64,000 nucleotides of DNA from Desulfobulbaceae bacterium (GTDB taxonomy: Bacteria; Desulfobacterota; Desulfobulbia; Desulfobulbales; Desulfocapsaceae), in contig JAHEER010000001.1 of assembly GCA_024640625.1 (NCBI GenBank), forward strand, positions 1 to 64,000, in the 5' to 3' direction. Both the position numbers and the translations under genes were made by a program. Positions 36,599 to 45,611 of this stretch are shown here, in pieces. Below the pieces are notes generated by a model that was not told where the DNA came from, searched no databases, and worked only from the letters and a program-made list of their open reading frames with translations. How positions within the stretch are numbered: the stretch's first letter is position 1; every line of letters begins with the position of its first letter.

Positions 36599-37999
36599 AT
36601 GAATTTCGACAAGGAGCCCAGTGTGTATTCAGCAAGAAGAGAAGACCTCAACGCCATCTTCAGAGCCGGCCTGAATCGGGTCGATCCCTATCGGATGCTG
36701 ATTGACCATGTCAGTTTTGACGGCAGTATATTGACTGTCAGACTCGAACACAGCCAGTACTCGATTAACCTGGACAACTATTCTAAAGTGGTTGCCATCG
36801 GTGCCGGTAAGGCGACTGCGCCGATGGCTCTGGCCCTGGAACAGATTCTCGGTGACCGCCTTGACGGCGGTTTGATCGTGGTAAAATACGGCCATGTGGA
36901 AAAACTCGAGCGCATCGAGACGGTCGAAGCCGATCACCCGGTGCCCGATGAAAACGGCCGCCGCGGAGCAGAGAAAATTATTTCCATTGCCGAACAGGCT
37001 GACGAGAAAACCCTGGTAATCTCACTTATTTCAGGCGGCGGGTCAGCGCTCATTCCACTTCCGTACCGCGCTGGCGACCATTGCCTGAGCCTTGAGGACA
37101 AGCAGAAAACCACCGGTCTGCTGCTCTCCTGCGGTGCCGATATCGAAGAAATAAACTGCATTCGCAAGCACCTGTCGATGATCAAGGGCGGCCGCCTTCT
37201 AAAGAGTCTGGCCCCGGCCCGCTCGGTCAATTTCATTCTCTCCGACGTGGTCGGCGATGCGCTCTCCAGTATTGCCTCGGGGGTCACCTGCAGTGATCCG
37301 ACAACCTATGGCGACGCCTGGAAAATAGTGGCAAAGTACCAGATAGAAAGCCGCATTCCAGAGCCGGTCCGCCGCTTGCTGGAAAGCGGGCTCAGAGGGG
37401 AAGTAGAGGAGACCTTAAAACCGGGTCATGAGGCCCTGGCACTGACTGAAAATATTCTCATAGGAACCAATACGGGTGCCTTGAATGCTGCGGCCGAGGA
37501 GGCCAGGCGGCGGGGCTATGAAGTGGTGCGCCTGACCAGTAGAATTGTCGGCGAAGCAAAAGAGGTTGCCAAGATTCTGGCGGGCATTGCCATCGATTGC
37601 GCGGTGCAGTCCACCCTTGCCCGTCCGCCGGTCTGTATTCTCTCCGGAGGGGAGCCGGTGGTGATGATTCGGGGGGGCGGCAAAGGAGGGCGAAACCAGG
37701 AAATGGCCCTGGCCTACCTGATGGAAATGGAGCGGCATGAAGCGCTCTGCTCCGAGGTTTCCTTCCTGGCCGCTTCAACCGACGGGAACGATGGACCAAC
37801 TGATGCGGCCGGGGCTTTTGCCGATCTGGAGCTGCTGGATCGGGCGAGGTCGGCGCAACTTGATCTGGGTGCCTATCTGAACAACAACGACTCTTACCAT
37901 TTTTACGAGAAAATAGACGGTCTGCTGAAAACCGGTCCGACCAACACCAATGTGTGCGATCTGCATCTTTCCCTTGTAGTGCCCAAAGATGCTGACTGA
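36599..37999 (+). CDS. Glycerate 2-kinase (GckA/TtuD, MOFRL family)
   Basis: 466 residues. Phosphorylates D-glycerate to 2-phosphoglycerate. The N-terminal DUF4147 domain has VVAIGAGKATAPMA, the catalytic-Lys segment, and SLISGGGSALIPLP. The C-terminal MOFRL domain has CILSGGEPVVMIRGGGKGGRNQE and ASTDGNDGPTDAAGAF. Start at ATG 36599. A lipoprotein gene follows 12 bp later and a glycosyltransferase after it, apparently in the same direction, but their roles differ. Confidence 0.9.
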   Translation: MNFDKEPSVYSARREDLNAIFRAGLNRVDPYRMLIDHVSFDGSILTVRLEHSQYSINLDNYSKVVAIGAGKATAPMALALEQILGDRLDGGLIVVKYGHVEKLERIETVEADHPVPDENGRRGAEKIISIAEQADEKTLVISLISGGGSALIPLPYRAGDHCLSLEDKQKTTGLLLSCGADIEEINCIRKHLSMIKGGRLLKSLAPARSVNFILSDVVGDALSSIASGVTCSDPTTYGDAWKIVAKYQIESRIPEPVRRLLESGLRGEVEETLKPGHEALALTENILIGTNTGALNAAAEEARRRGYEVVRLTSRIVGEAKEVAKILAGIAIDCAVQSTLARPPVCILSGGEPVVMIRGGGKGGRNQEMALAYLMEMERHEALCSEVSFLAASTDGNDGPTDAAGAFADLELLDRARSAQLDLGAYLNNNDSYHFYEKIDGLLKTGPTNTNVCDLHLSLVVPKDAD

Positions 38000-38011
38000 T
38001 ATCGGTAGACC

Positions 38012-38545
38012 ATGAAACCGCCTCTCCCCAGAATGCTGACCCGAAAACTCAGCCGGCCGGGCGAATCCACGATGATCGTGCTGCTGGCGCTCGCGGTGCT
38101 CACCCTGGTTGGAGGGTGTGGCCGGCAGACCGTGGAGCCGCCGGTGAGTCTTCCCTCGCTGGGGTTGAGTCAGGCTGAAGTAAAAACCCGTTTGTTGAGC
38201 CAGTATGTTACCTGGCAGGGGGTGCCCTATCGCAACGGGGGGCAAAGCAGAAAGGGCATAGATTGTTCGGCCTTCGTGCAGCTTACCTATCAACAGAAGT
38301 TCGGGATCAAGCTGCCCAGAACCACCCGGCAGCAGGCGGGCCTCGGCGGCCTTGTCGCCGGTTCGGGACTGCGGCCGGGGGATTTAATATTTTTCAAGAC
38401 CGGGTGGAATGACCGTCATATAGGCATCTACCTGGAGAAATACCGCTTTCTCCACGTTTCGACTACCGTGGGCGTGACTATCTCAAAAATCACCGATCCT
38501 TACTGGTATGAGCGATACTGGCAGGCCCGGCGGCTATTCAATTAA
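38012..38545 (+). CDS. NlpC/P60 cell-wall peptidase lipoprotein
   Basis: 177 residues. Long n-region, then a hydrophobic segment and lipobox LVGGC at about residues 32-36. The C40 peptidase domain has the catalytic Cys in GIDCSAFVQLTY, His in DRHIGIYL, and a third polar residue in FLHVSTT, as in Spr/NlpC. Predicted periplasmic or outer-membrane-anchored murein endopeptidase. Its stop precedes the next gene directly. Confidence 0.87.
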   Translation: MKPPLPRMLTRKLSRPGESTMIVLLALAVLTLVGGCGRQTVEPPVSLPSLGLSQAEVKTRLLSQYVTWQGVPYRNGGQSRKGIDCSAFVQLTYQQKFGIKLPRTTRQQAGLGGLVAGSGLRPGDLIFFKTGWNDRHIGIYLEKYRFLHVSTTVGVTISKITDPYWYERYWQARRLFN

Positions 38546-38557
38546 GTGGGACTGGAG

Positions 38558-39712
38558 ATGGATCTCTCGCGACTGGACATTCTGATCTACGGCCATGACG
38601 GCAGAGGGCTCGGACACGTGAGCAGATCGGCTGCCATCGGCATGGCGCTGAGAAGGATCTACCCTCATCTTAAAGTGTGTCTGCTCACCGGCTGTCCCCT
38701 TACCCAGGAGCTGATCGGCGAGGTGGAGCTGGACTGGATTAAACTGCCGGCTTACGATACCGTGGTGATCGACGGCAGATCAAGCGGGATCGAGGGGCCG
38801 GGAGGATTTGAAGATAAAGAGCTGGGGCAGTTGCGGGCCGAACAAATCCGTCAGCTGGTGGCGCTCTACAGGCCGAGGCTGGTTCTGGCGGATCATACCC
38901 CCCAGGGAAAGCACCGGGAACTGATCCCCGCGCTCGAGTACGAAACAGATGATCCCCCTCTCTGGGTATTGGGCATGCGCGGTATTGTCGGTTCGGTCGC
39001 TCAGGTTGGCTCCGAGCTGGCACCCGATCTCTACCGCCGCTATTACCGCGCCCTGCTCTGGTATGGCGACAGTACGGTCCTGGGGGGCGACCACCTGCAC
39101 ACATTACAGACGCGCTTCGCCACCGAGCCGCTGGAATGCGGCTATGTCTCGAGGCTGATAGAGCTGGTTTCGGTTGCTCACCCATCGGTCATGCACCGCT
39201 ATGGCTGCACCGTATCGATTCCCTGGTTCGGGGAGCACACCGAAAGATTTTTCGACCGCTTGATTGAGGCCATTGGCCTGGTGGGACCCGATTACGGACA
39301 GTTTCGCATATTTGTGGGGGGGGACGACCCTGCAATTTACCAGCAGAGACTGGAGGGCCTCGATTTCTGCACGATTGAACGCTTTGGGTCGCAATATGTC
39401 GAAGCGCTCTGCAGTTCCAGAAGCGCCATTGTGTTCGGCGGCTATAATTCGCTGGTCGATGTGCTGTCCCTTGGAATTCCAGCCCTGGCCGTGGTGCGGG
39501 ATATGCAGGACCGGGAGCAGGAGGACCATCTCAAGACGCTCATCCGGTCGGTGGGCACCAGGCTGACAGCCATCCTGGAAGATGAATGCAGCGTGGAGCA
39601 ACTCTACACCATGCTGGTCGATCGGATGAAGACCGACATCGATCCCTTCGCACTGCCGGTCAATCTTGGCGGGGCGGAAAAGGCGGCCAGATCGCTGGCC
39701 GCTCTGCTGTGA
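38558..39712 (+). CDS. MurG-like (GT28-type) glycosyltransferase
   Basis: 384 residues from ATG 38558; a GTG at 38546, right after the lipoprotein stop, is an alternative. GT-B fold with N-terminal IYGHDGRGLGHVSRSAAIG (acceptor loop) and a C-terminal donor region (AIVFGGYNSLVDVLSLGIPALAV). It belongs to the same broad group as the protein at 4131-5192. Substrates unknown. Probably co-transcribed with the NlpC/P60 gene. Confidence 0.65.
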   Translation: MDLSRLDILIYGHDGRGLGHVSRSAAIGMALRRIYPHLKVCLLTGCPLTQELIGEVELDWIKLPAYDTVVIDGRSSGIEGPGGFEDKELGQLRAEQIRQLVALYRPRLVLADHTPQGKHRELIPALEYETDDPPLWVLGMRGIVGSVAQVGSELAPDLYRRYYRALLWYGDSTVLGGDHLHTLQTRFATEPLECGYVSRLIELVSVAHPSVMHRYGCTVSIPWFGEHTERFFDRLIEAIGLVGPDYGQFRIFVGGDDPAIYQQRLEGLDFCTIERFGSQYVEALCSSRSAIVFGGYNSLVDVLSLGIPALAVVRDMQDREQEDHLKTLIRSVGTRLTAILEDECSVEQLYTMLVDRMKTDIDPFALPVNLGGAEKAARSLAALL

Positions 39713-39809
39713 AGCAATTGCGGGGATCACTGATTTTGCTTGTTCGGTCCACTAAACTTTTGTAGGTTTTGGCTAGCATATGAGATTAATTTCGGGAGCT
39801 GACCGGTAG

Positions 39810-42101
39810 ATGTCTGAAGTCATTGTTTTTACCAGCGGCAAGGGTGGGGTGGGCAAGTCGAACCTTTGTCTCAATACCGCCCTGCAACTCACCGCTCTCC
39901 AGTATCGGAGCTGCCTGTTCGACGGTGATCTGGGACTGGCAAATGTCAATATCCTGCTTGGAATCGAGCAGGAATACACCCTCGATGACCTCCTTTTCAA
40001 TGACAAGTCGATCGATGAGATACTGGTTCAGACTGGCTATGGATTCGATATCATTCCGGGCAGCTCCGGCGTTGAACAGATTGCCAATCTGACCGCTGAA
40101 CAACTGCACACCCTGATAGCGGCTCTGACCAGTGTCGCTGATTACGATTATTTTCTGATCGATACCGCTTCGGGGATTTCCAGAAGCGTGATTTCCTTCT
40201 GCATGGCCGCCCAGCAGACCATCATCGTCATCACCCGGGAGGCCACCTCCCTGACCGATGCCTATGCCTTGCTGAAAATTCTCAGCGTCAAAAAATATCA
40301 GGGGGCGGTTCGGGTACTGATCAACGACTGCGATTCCATCCCCCAGGCCAAAAGTACCTATCTCAGGTATAAGAAGGTGGTTGATAAACACCTTGATATT
40401 GCTATTTCCCCTGCCGGGATCGTGCTCCATGATGATCATTTTGAGCGGGCGGTGGTGCAGCAGAAGCCGCTGCTCGAACTCTACCCGGAATCGATCGGCG
40501 CCCAATGCATCAAAGCGTTTGTCTCCAACCTGGTCGGTGCGACCGGACCTGGTTCGGAAAGCGGGGGGTTGTCGCAATTCTGGCAGCGCTACCTTGCTCA
40601 GATTGCTGAAGTTGTTCCTGATAATCGGCATCAGGGAGCAGGTGGTGCTCACCAGGAGCAGGAGAGGGTAGACCAGACCTCCGGCCCCGTCTTCGGGCCC
40701 ATTGCGGCAGCATCGCTGGGCTACGAACAGCCGGACACATCAAAGCCAGGAGAGATTGCTGCCGCGATGTTTGGCGCCGGAGGATACGCTGATATAGGCT
40801 CCAGTGCACCGGCCTTGCTCGCTCCCATCTTCAAGCGTTTGAATCAGGGTGAGATCTCGGCTGCCGAACTGCGTCAGCTCATCATTGTCGATCCGGGCCT
40901 GACTTTTCAGGCCCTGCGCCTCTTGAACCTTGATGAGGTTGCGCCCCAGGGCCATTTTCAGGGTCTGGATGAGTTGACCCGGGGGTTGAAGGAAGAGGAT
41001 CTTCAGCCCATGCTCTTTCAGGCCGCCCTGAGAAGTGCAAGTGGCGCGGCTGCTGGCAGGAATGACAGCGAAGGCCTAAAAGAGTGGAGCGACAGCTATC
41101 GCTGCGCTGTTCTGGCTAAAGAAATCAGCCTGGCTGTTTCGTTTGGATTTCCTGATGACGCCTATCTTGGCGGCCTGCTGCTCGATATCGGCTGCCCGAC
41201 GGCTGCAGGAACTGAGCCTGCAGGTGGTGGAGCGGCCAATCATGCGGTGCGTGGTGCCGAACTCTTGCAGTCGCTCGGACTCAACCCGATGATCTGCGAT
41301 GCGGTACGCTTTCATCATCATCCTCCATTCGAGGTAGGGACTGCCTTCAGTTTGGTCAGAATAGTCTATGCGGCGCACGCACTTGCCCATGGTGCTGAAT
41401 CTGAGGAGGCCCTCTCTGAAACCATCGGTGTGGTGGAGGGACTGATCGATTTAAATGGGGAGCAGATTTTTGAACTGCTTGACACAGCAAAAGAAATGAC
41501 AGCCAGGACGGCCGCCTGGCTCGATCTCAGCCTCACCGCCACCACTGACCCGGAGAGCAGCAACACACAATACGGCAGTCTCTATGGGTACCTGCTCGAC
41601 AATCTGCTGACCCGGACCATCATGTCTCCCTTGAGCCGGCCTGCTTCGCTTGAAGACTGGGTTCGCAATTTTCATCGCAGCTGCACCTTGTTGGCCGGGA
41701 TCAGAAGAATTATCTGCCTGGTGGCGGATACTGCCAATGAGCACCTCACCGCAATAGGTTTTGCCGGCTGCTTTTGTGCAGAGTACCTGGATAATATCGT
41801 CATTTCTGCTGACAACAGTACCAGTCTGGTAAGCCAGGCCTATACAACCGGAACTCCACTGATTGGGGATTTGTATGGGGAATCCACGCTTAGCCTCGGT
41901 GATCGACAGCTGGGAAGTTTATTGGGGGGCAGCAGGATGGTCTGCCTTCCCCTGAAAGCCGATGGAAAACCCGTGGCCCTGATGGTCTACGCTCCAGATG
42001 AAGTGCAGACGGCCGCACTCGACAGACAGATGAGTACGCTTCTCACTCTCGGTACCAGGGCCGCTGAAGACCTGGAGGTTCTCAGAACTGCACATCACTG
42101 A
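39810..42101 (+). CDS. MinD/ParA-type ATPase fused to HDOD and GAF-like domains
   Basis: 763 residues. Residues 1-250 are a MinD/FlhG-like ATPase with deviant Walker A SGKGGVGKS near residue 9, and LIDTASGISRSV as Walker B region. A low-complexity linker follows. Residues about 320-590 form an HDOD domain (IVDPGLTFQALRLLNL, RFHHHPPFEV), but the usual LLHDxGK motif reads LLLDIGC, so it is not a hydrolase. About 595-760 looks GAF-like. The HDOD-GAF part resembles the kinase at 53626. No flagellar genes are nearby. Likely a signalling or positioning protein. Confidence 0.7.
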   Translation: MSEVIVFTSGKGGVGKSNLCLNTALQLTALQYRSCLFDGDLGLANVNILLGIEQEYTLDDLLFNDKSIDEILVQTGYGFDIIPGSSGVEQIANLTAEQLHTLIAALTSVADYDYFLIDTASGISRSVISFCMAAQQTIIVITREATSLTDAYALLKILSVKKYQGAVRVLINDCDSIPQAKSTYLRYKKVVDKHLDIAISPAGIVLHDDHFERAVVQQKPLLELYPESIGAQCIKAFVSNLVGATGPGSESGGLSQFWQRYLAQIAEVVPDNRHQGAGGAHQEQERVDQTSGPVFGPIAAASLGYEQPDTSKPGEIAAAMFGAGGYADIGSSAPALLAPIFKRLNQGEISAAELRQLIIVDPGLTFQALRLLNLDEVAPQGHFQGLDELTRGLKEEDLQPMLFQAALRSASGAAAGRNDSEGLKEWSDSYRCAVLAKEISLAVSFGFPDDAYLGGLLLDIGCPTAAGTEPAGGGAANHAVRGAELLQSLGLNPMICDAVRFHHHPPFEVGTAFSLVRIVYAAHALAHGAESEEALSETIGVVEGLIDLNGEQIFELLDTAKEMTARTAAWLDLSLTATTDPESSNTQYGSLYGYLLDNLLTRTIMSPLSRPASLEDWVRNFHRSCTLLAGIRRIICLVADTANEHLTAIGFAGCFCAEYLDNIVISADNSTSLVSQAYTTGTPLIGDLYGESTLSLGDRQLGSLLGGSRMVCLPLKADGKPVALMVYAPDEVQTAALDRQMSTLLTLGTRAAEDLEVLRTAHH

Positions 42102-42105
42102 TACC

Positions 42106-42417
42106 TCACCCTCCGCTCACCTTCCTGGTCTCAACCTCGTTCACGTCTTTGTTCACATACTTAAAGAACAGCGGAAAGGCGACGAAGAAGGCGACGCAGA
42201 TCAGGTATTCGACGCCTTTGATATGGCTGTAGAAGTCGACCAGGGTGTGCGTGGGTTTGACCACACCGGTGGCGATCAGATATTGCCGAAGCAGCTCAGT
42301 GAGTTGCCAGTCGACCTGCTTGAGGCCTGCCGTGAAGGCCAGCAGCGACCAGATACCTATGGTGACGCCGGTAATGAGCACCACACCGAAGAGGCAGGCT
42401 TTGATGACGATTTTCAT
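42106..42417 (-). CDS. Small two-helix membrane protein, likely redox-complex subunit
   Basis: 103 residues, helices at about 5-29 and 68-88. AGGAG precedes the ATG. It has no cofactor motifs. Its position after the NrfD/HmcC-like gene and a second tiny membrane protein resembles the hmc-type gene sets that carry small integral subunits. Function inferred from place only. Confidence 0.6.
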   Translation of the reverse strand: MKIVIKACLFGVVLITGVTIGIWSLLAFTAGLKQVDWQLTELLRQYLIATGVVKPTHTLVDFYSHIKGVEYLICVAFFVAFPLFFKYVNKDVNEVETRKVSGG

Positions 42418-42440
42418 TGACGTTCTCCTATGGCGATAAC

Positions 42441-42638
42441 CTAGAAGCCGGTGATGGCGGTGATATACCCTCTGACCACTGCGGTCAGACCCTGGCTGAA
42501 GAGCGCCGAGGCCAGACAGGCAAAGGCCCAGACACCAATGACCAGGGCAGAAGCCGAAACCACGGTCATCAGAATGCTCAGCAGATCGTGGGTTACTTCG
42601 GTTTCAGTGGTTCGCGTCGAATCAACTATGGTTTTCAT
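42441..42638 (-). CDS. Small one-helix membrane protein (HmcD-like)
   Basis: 65 residues with one or two hydrophobic segments at about 19-50 and a polar N-terminus. A strong ribosome site GGGAGGA sits 5 bp before ATG 42638. Similar in size and place to HmcD of Hmc-type complexes; sequence similarity is not demonstrated. It starts about 50 bp after the predicted sigma-54 start point. Confidence 0.6.
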   Translation of the reverse strand: MKTIVDSTRTTETEVTHDLLSILMTVVSASALVIGVWAFACLASALFSQGLTAVVRGYITAITGF

Positions 42639-42701
42639 GACATCCTCCCAGGCGTTGAGGTTAGGGTGCAGGAGGTACGGTCCTGCTCTTACCCGGGTTA
42701 G

Positions 42702-42717
42702 TGCATCAGGGATGCCA
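42702..42717 (-). promoter_or_regulatory. Sigma-54 promoter of the small-subunit unit
   Basis: Minus strand TGGCATCCCTGATGCA: GG and GC dinucleotides are 10 bp apart, as sigma-54 needs. Near-identical to the promoter at 48364-48379. Confidence 0.7.
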
Positions 42718-42864
42718 GTTTGTCCTCCTGGCGCGGCACCATAATTTTTCCATAAATATCTGTAATCAATAAATTTTTTTTACGACTATGGGAAATCGGG
42801 TGCCGACGCGCTGCCGACCTCCTTCAGTTCTGTTTCAGCCGGCGAAAAAGCGTCGCATCAGTTA

Positions 42865-42890
42865 CCACACTTGTGTCGGCGCTTGTGGTG
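42865..42890. promoter_or_regulatory. Candidate activator sites (ACAC-TT-GTGT palindrome plus half-site)
   Basis: ACACTTGTGT (42867-42876) with flanks matching GCGACACTTGTGTCGC partly, then CTTGTGGTGG (42882-42891). Located about 150-170 bp upstream of the sigma-54 promoter at 42702-42717, a usual distance for enhancer-binding proteins. Confidence 0.5.
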
Positions 42891-42908
42891 GATAGGTCGG
42901 GTCCGAGC

Positions 42909-44153
42909 TTATTGCCGCCAGCGGAACAGCACCGGAATTCGGTAGAGGATGAAGCGATAGACAATGAAATAGAAACCGAGCACCGTGAGCACGACCCAGA
43001 GCTCTTTCCAGTACGGTATTTCCTGATGCAGCCGGTAGTTGTAGCAGATCAGGACTGTATTGAGACGATTCCAGACGATGCCGGCCACCGCCAGCAGCGC
43101 TCCCCAGCGCACCATGGTGACGCGGCTGTGGCGCACCCCGTAAGCGAAAATAACCAACGGTACCACGGTACCCAGACCAAGTTCGAGCAGATAATAGAGG
43201 CCCCAGCCGGAGATCAGCAGCAGCCATTCCTGGTCGTGGGCAACGGCGACGAGTTTAATCACCAGATACGTGATCATTGCCAGGGCAGCGCCCTTTGCCA
43301 GACCCAGGGTAATGCCGTCAAGGGTGGAGAGATAACGGCGGTCGCAGCGCCAGGTCATGGTGTGCTTGACCAGCCAGGAGACGACGATCACCATGCACAG
43401 TCCCGCAAAGATGGACGACACGAAGAAATGCAGCCACTGAAATTCCGGGGCTATCCATAAGGGGTGAATCTTCGCCGGTGCATAGCAGAACAGGGCACCG
43501 AGCGCACCCTGATGCAGAGTCGAAAGGATGATGCCGGCAATGGTGAGCCCCAGGGTGATTTTCTTTATGAATCTTTTCAGGCCGGGCCAGTCCGCCCATT
43601 CGGATACAGCAGGCAGCATTTCAGCGATCTGGACTGAGAGGTAGGTAGCGACGTGCCAGGCGACAAGAAAGAGGACTGCGGCGGGCCCGAAAGAGACGAC
43701 CATTGGATAAGTCAGGCGCCAGGGCATGCCCAGATCGACAAGCAGAAAGACCACGGCAAAGAAGTAGCCGAGTAACCCGTTGAGCAGAGCCAGCCTCTCT
43801 ATGGGAAGAAAATCATCACGCCGGAAGATTTCCACCGTCGTACTGAGCAGAAATCCGGAGGCGGACAGCGGCACCATGCCGAACAGGCCGAAACCGAGGA
43901 GGATTCCCCACGGGTAGTCCTGGGAGCCATGGGTGATTGCCTGCAGGCCAAACAGATAGCGTTGGCAGAGGAGCGGGATGCCGATCGCAAGTATGAGGCC
44001 GAGAATCCAGTTGACCGGGTTGGTCAGCAGCTGGCCCAGGTAGTTTCGGATCGATAAGCCAAGAAAAATTTTGTCCAGCAATCCCCGGTGGGAACCGGAA
44101 ACGATGGTGGCTTGACCGACCGCATCCGTTATATTAGCGCTCACTGGTTTCAT
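42909..44153 (-). CDS. NrfD/HmcC-like integral membrane quinone-interacting subunit
   Basis: 414 residues, about ten transmembrane helices, NrfD/PsrC family. Such subunits bind menaquinone and join periplasmic Fe-S and cytochrome subunits to the membrane pool. Its start lies 20 bp inside the end of the ferredoxin gene. It is the last gene of the coupled unit 48311-42909. No haem- or metal-binding motif is expected or seen. Confidence 0.82.
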   Translation of the reverse strand: MKPVSANITDAVGQATIVSGSHRGLLDKIFLGLSIRNYLGQLLTNPVNWILGLILAIGIPLLCQRYLFGLQAITHGSQDYPWGILLGFGLFGMVPLSASGFLLSTTVEIFRRDDFLPIERLALLNGLLGYFFAVVFLLVDLGMPWRLTYPMVVSFGPAAVLFLVAWHVATYLSVQIAEMLPAVSEWADWPGLKRFIKKITLGLTIAGIILSTLHQGALGALFCYAPAKIHPLWIAPEFQWLHFFVSSIFAGLCMVIVVSWLVKHTMTWRCDRRYLSTLDGITLGLAKGAALAMITYLVIKLVAVAHDQEWLLLISGWGLYYLLELGLGTVVPLVIFAYGVRHSRVTMVRWGALLAVAGIVWNRLNTVLICYNYRLHQEIPYWKELWVVLTVLGFYFIVYRFILYRIPVLFRWRQ

Positions 44154-45078
44154 CGCTCACATCCTCGTGATCATTTGTGTTTTTGTGCGTCTTGTTAGCC
44201 CTAGCCAGCAGGTAGATGCCGGCAAAGAGACCGGGCCAGATGGTCAGGACCATGGGCACCACGGCCAGAAAATCCTTGACGTAATTAAGTATCGGCTGCC
44301 GGGGAACGTGAATATCGAACCCCGCCTGCTCGAAGGGTACAGGTGATATATAGAGCCATGAGGTGCCACCGGCTTCGAATTCCCCATATACCGCCTTCTC
44401 ATATCTGCCGGGGGTATCCCGTATCCTTTTTCTGGCGACCCTGAGTAAATCGTTTCTATAACCGAAGGTGAGGGCTTCCATGGGGCAGGCCTCAACGCAG
44501 GCTGGCGGCCTGCCCCTGCTCAATCGGGTGTCAAAGCAGAAATTGCATTTCATGATCTGGGGCGCGAAGGCACTGTCGTATTTGAAGGCCGGAATCGAAA
44601 AGGGACAGGCCACCATGCAGGTCCTGCAGCCCACACAGACATCGGCGTCATAAATAACCGCACCTTCCGGCGTTTTGGTGTAGGCGTTGACAAAACAGGC
44701 GGTCAGGCAGGCCGGTTCAAGACAATGGTTGCATTGGGTTTTCTTGAAAAGCGGATGAGTTAAAAGCGGCGACTCATGGCGGTTTACCACGGTAAACGCG
44801 TTCTGGTCGGTTCTGCGCATCCCCTGCTGCTGCTGATCCAGCAGCCGGTAATTATCAACCAGGCCGGGAGGAGGAGCGAGCCCATGCTCCCGGCTGCAGG
44901 CCACTTCACAACTGCGGCAGCCGACACACCGGCTCACGTCCACCAGTACTCCCCTGTTCGTCTCGTAGCCCTGAAAATCATGCGCCGAGCTTTTCCGTGA
45001 AGGCGCCATGGAGATAGTCGAAGCCATGGCGGCGACCAGTCCCTTGAGTAACGTTCGTCTGCTGATTTTGGCTCTCAT
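44134..45078 (-). CDS. Tat-exported four-cluster ferredoxin-like subunit (HmcB/DsrO-like)
   Basis: 314 residues from ATG 45078, whose ATGA overlaps the cytochrome stop; the longer reading to 45201 has no ribosome site. The Tat-like motif SRRTLLKGL is at about residue 7. Four Cys groups bind [4Fe-4S]: CVGCRSCEVACSREHG, CNHCLEPACLTACF, CVGCRTCMVACP, CNFCFDTRLSRGRPPACVEACP. A C-terminal helix (about 275-295) anchors it to the membrane. It should carry electrons between the pentahaem cytochrome and the NrfD-like subunit in the periplasm. Confidence 0.85.
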   Translation of the reverse strand: MRAKISRRTLLKGLVAAMASTISMAPSRKSSAHDFQGYETNRGVLVDVSRCVGCRSCEVACSREHGLAPPPGLVDNYRLLDQQQQGMRRTDQNAFTVVNRHESPLLTHPLFKKTQCNHCLEPACLTACFVNAYTKTPEGAVIYDADVCVGCRTCMVACPFSIPAFKYDSAFAPQIMKCNFCFDTRLSRGRPPACVEACPMEALTFGYRNDLLRVARKRIRDTPGRYEKAVYGEFEAGGTSWLYISPVPFEQAGFDIHVPRQPILNYVKDFLAVVPMVLTIWPGLFAGIYLLARANKTHKNTNDHEDVSDETSER

Positions 45079-45611
45079 CTCGCTCTCCTCTCTTCTTGGC
45101 CAGCAACCCGTGCCGGAGTTGAGGGGCCTGGCCCCTTCCTGCGGTGGCAGTCCAGGCAGCCGGTGGGACCGGCAGTCAGAGACAGGTGACAGCCCAGACA
45201 ATTCAAATGGTAGGCGCCGAGCAGGCCGATGATATCGATATGGTAGCCAGTCTGGTTTTTTTTCTCAGACAACGACTGCTGGGAAAACCGGTCGTTGCGG
45301 TGGCAGCTCTTGCAGTCCAGGACACTTGCGCTGGTTCCGAGACGGTGACAGCTGTTGCAGGCGGTATCTGCAGAAGGCAAGCCGGCGACATGGTGGTGAC
45401 ATTCAGCGCAGGAGGCATACGAAGCGTGCAGTTCATGATCGAACCTCACCCCTTCATAGATGTTGCTCAGGGCATCGAGCAGCGCGGCTTCAGGCGCTTC
45501 TATCTTGGTGGCCGCCTGGCGCGGCGCGCCAGCTGCGGACGGGCAGAACGCCGCAGCAGCACAGAGGCTCAGTATGATCCATATCCTTCTCCTGCTAATC
45601 TTCTGTTTCAT
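45075..45611 (-). CDS. Pentahaem class III-like cytochrome c
   Basis: 178 residues. Signal peptide (about 9-28, ending AAG). Five CxxCH haem motifs: Cys68-His72, Cys85-His89, Cys100-His104, Cys138-His142, Cys152-His156. An FDHELH segment before the first motif fits the distal His pattern of class III (c3-type) cytochromes, but these usually have four haems. Periplasmic. The start lies 17 bp inside ftsH. It probably exchanges electrons with soluble cytochromes and the ferredoxin subunit. Confidence 0.82.
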   Translation of the reverse strand: MKQKISRRRIWIILSLCAAAAFCPSAAGAPRQAATKIEAPEAALLDALSNIYEGVRFDHELHASYASCAECHHHVAGLPSADTACNSCHRLGTSASVLDCKSCHRNDRFSQQSLSEKKNQTGYHIDIIGLLGAYHLNCLGCHLSLTAGPTGCLDCHRRKGPGPSTPARVAGQEERRAR

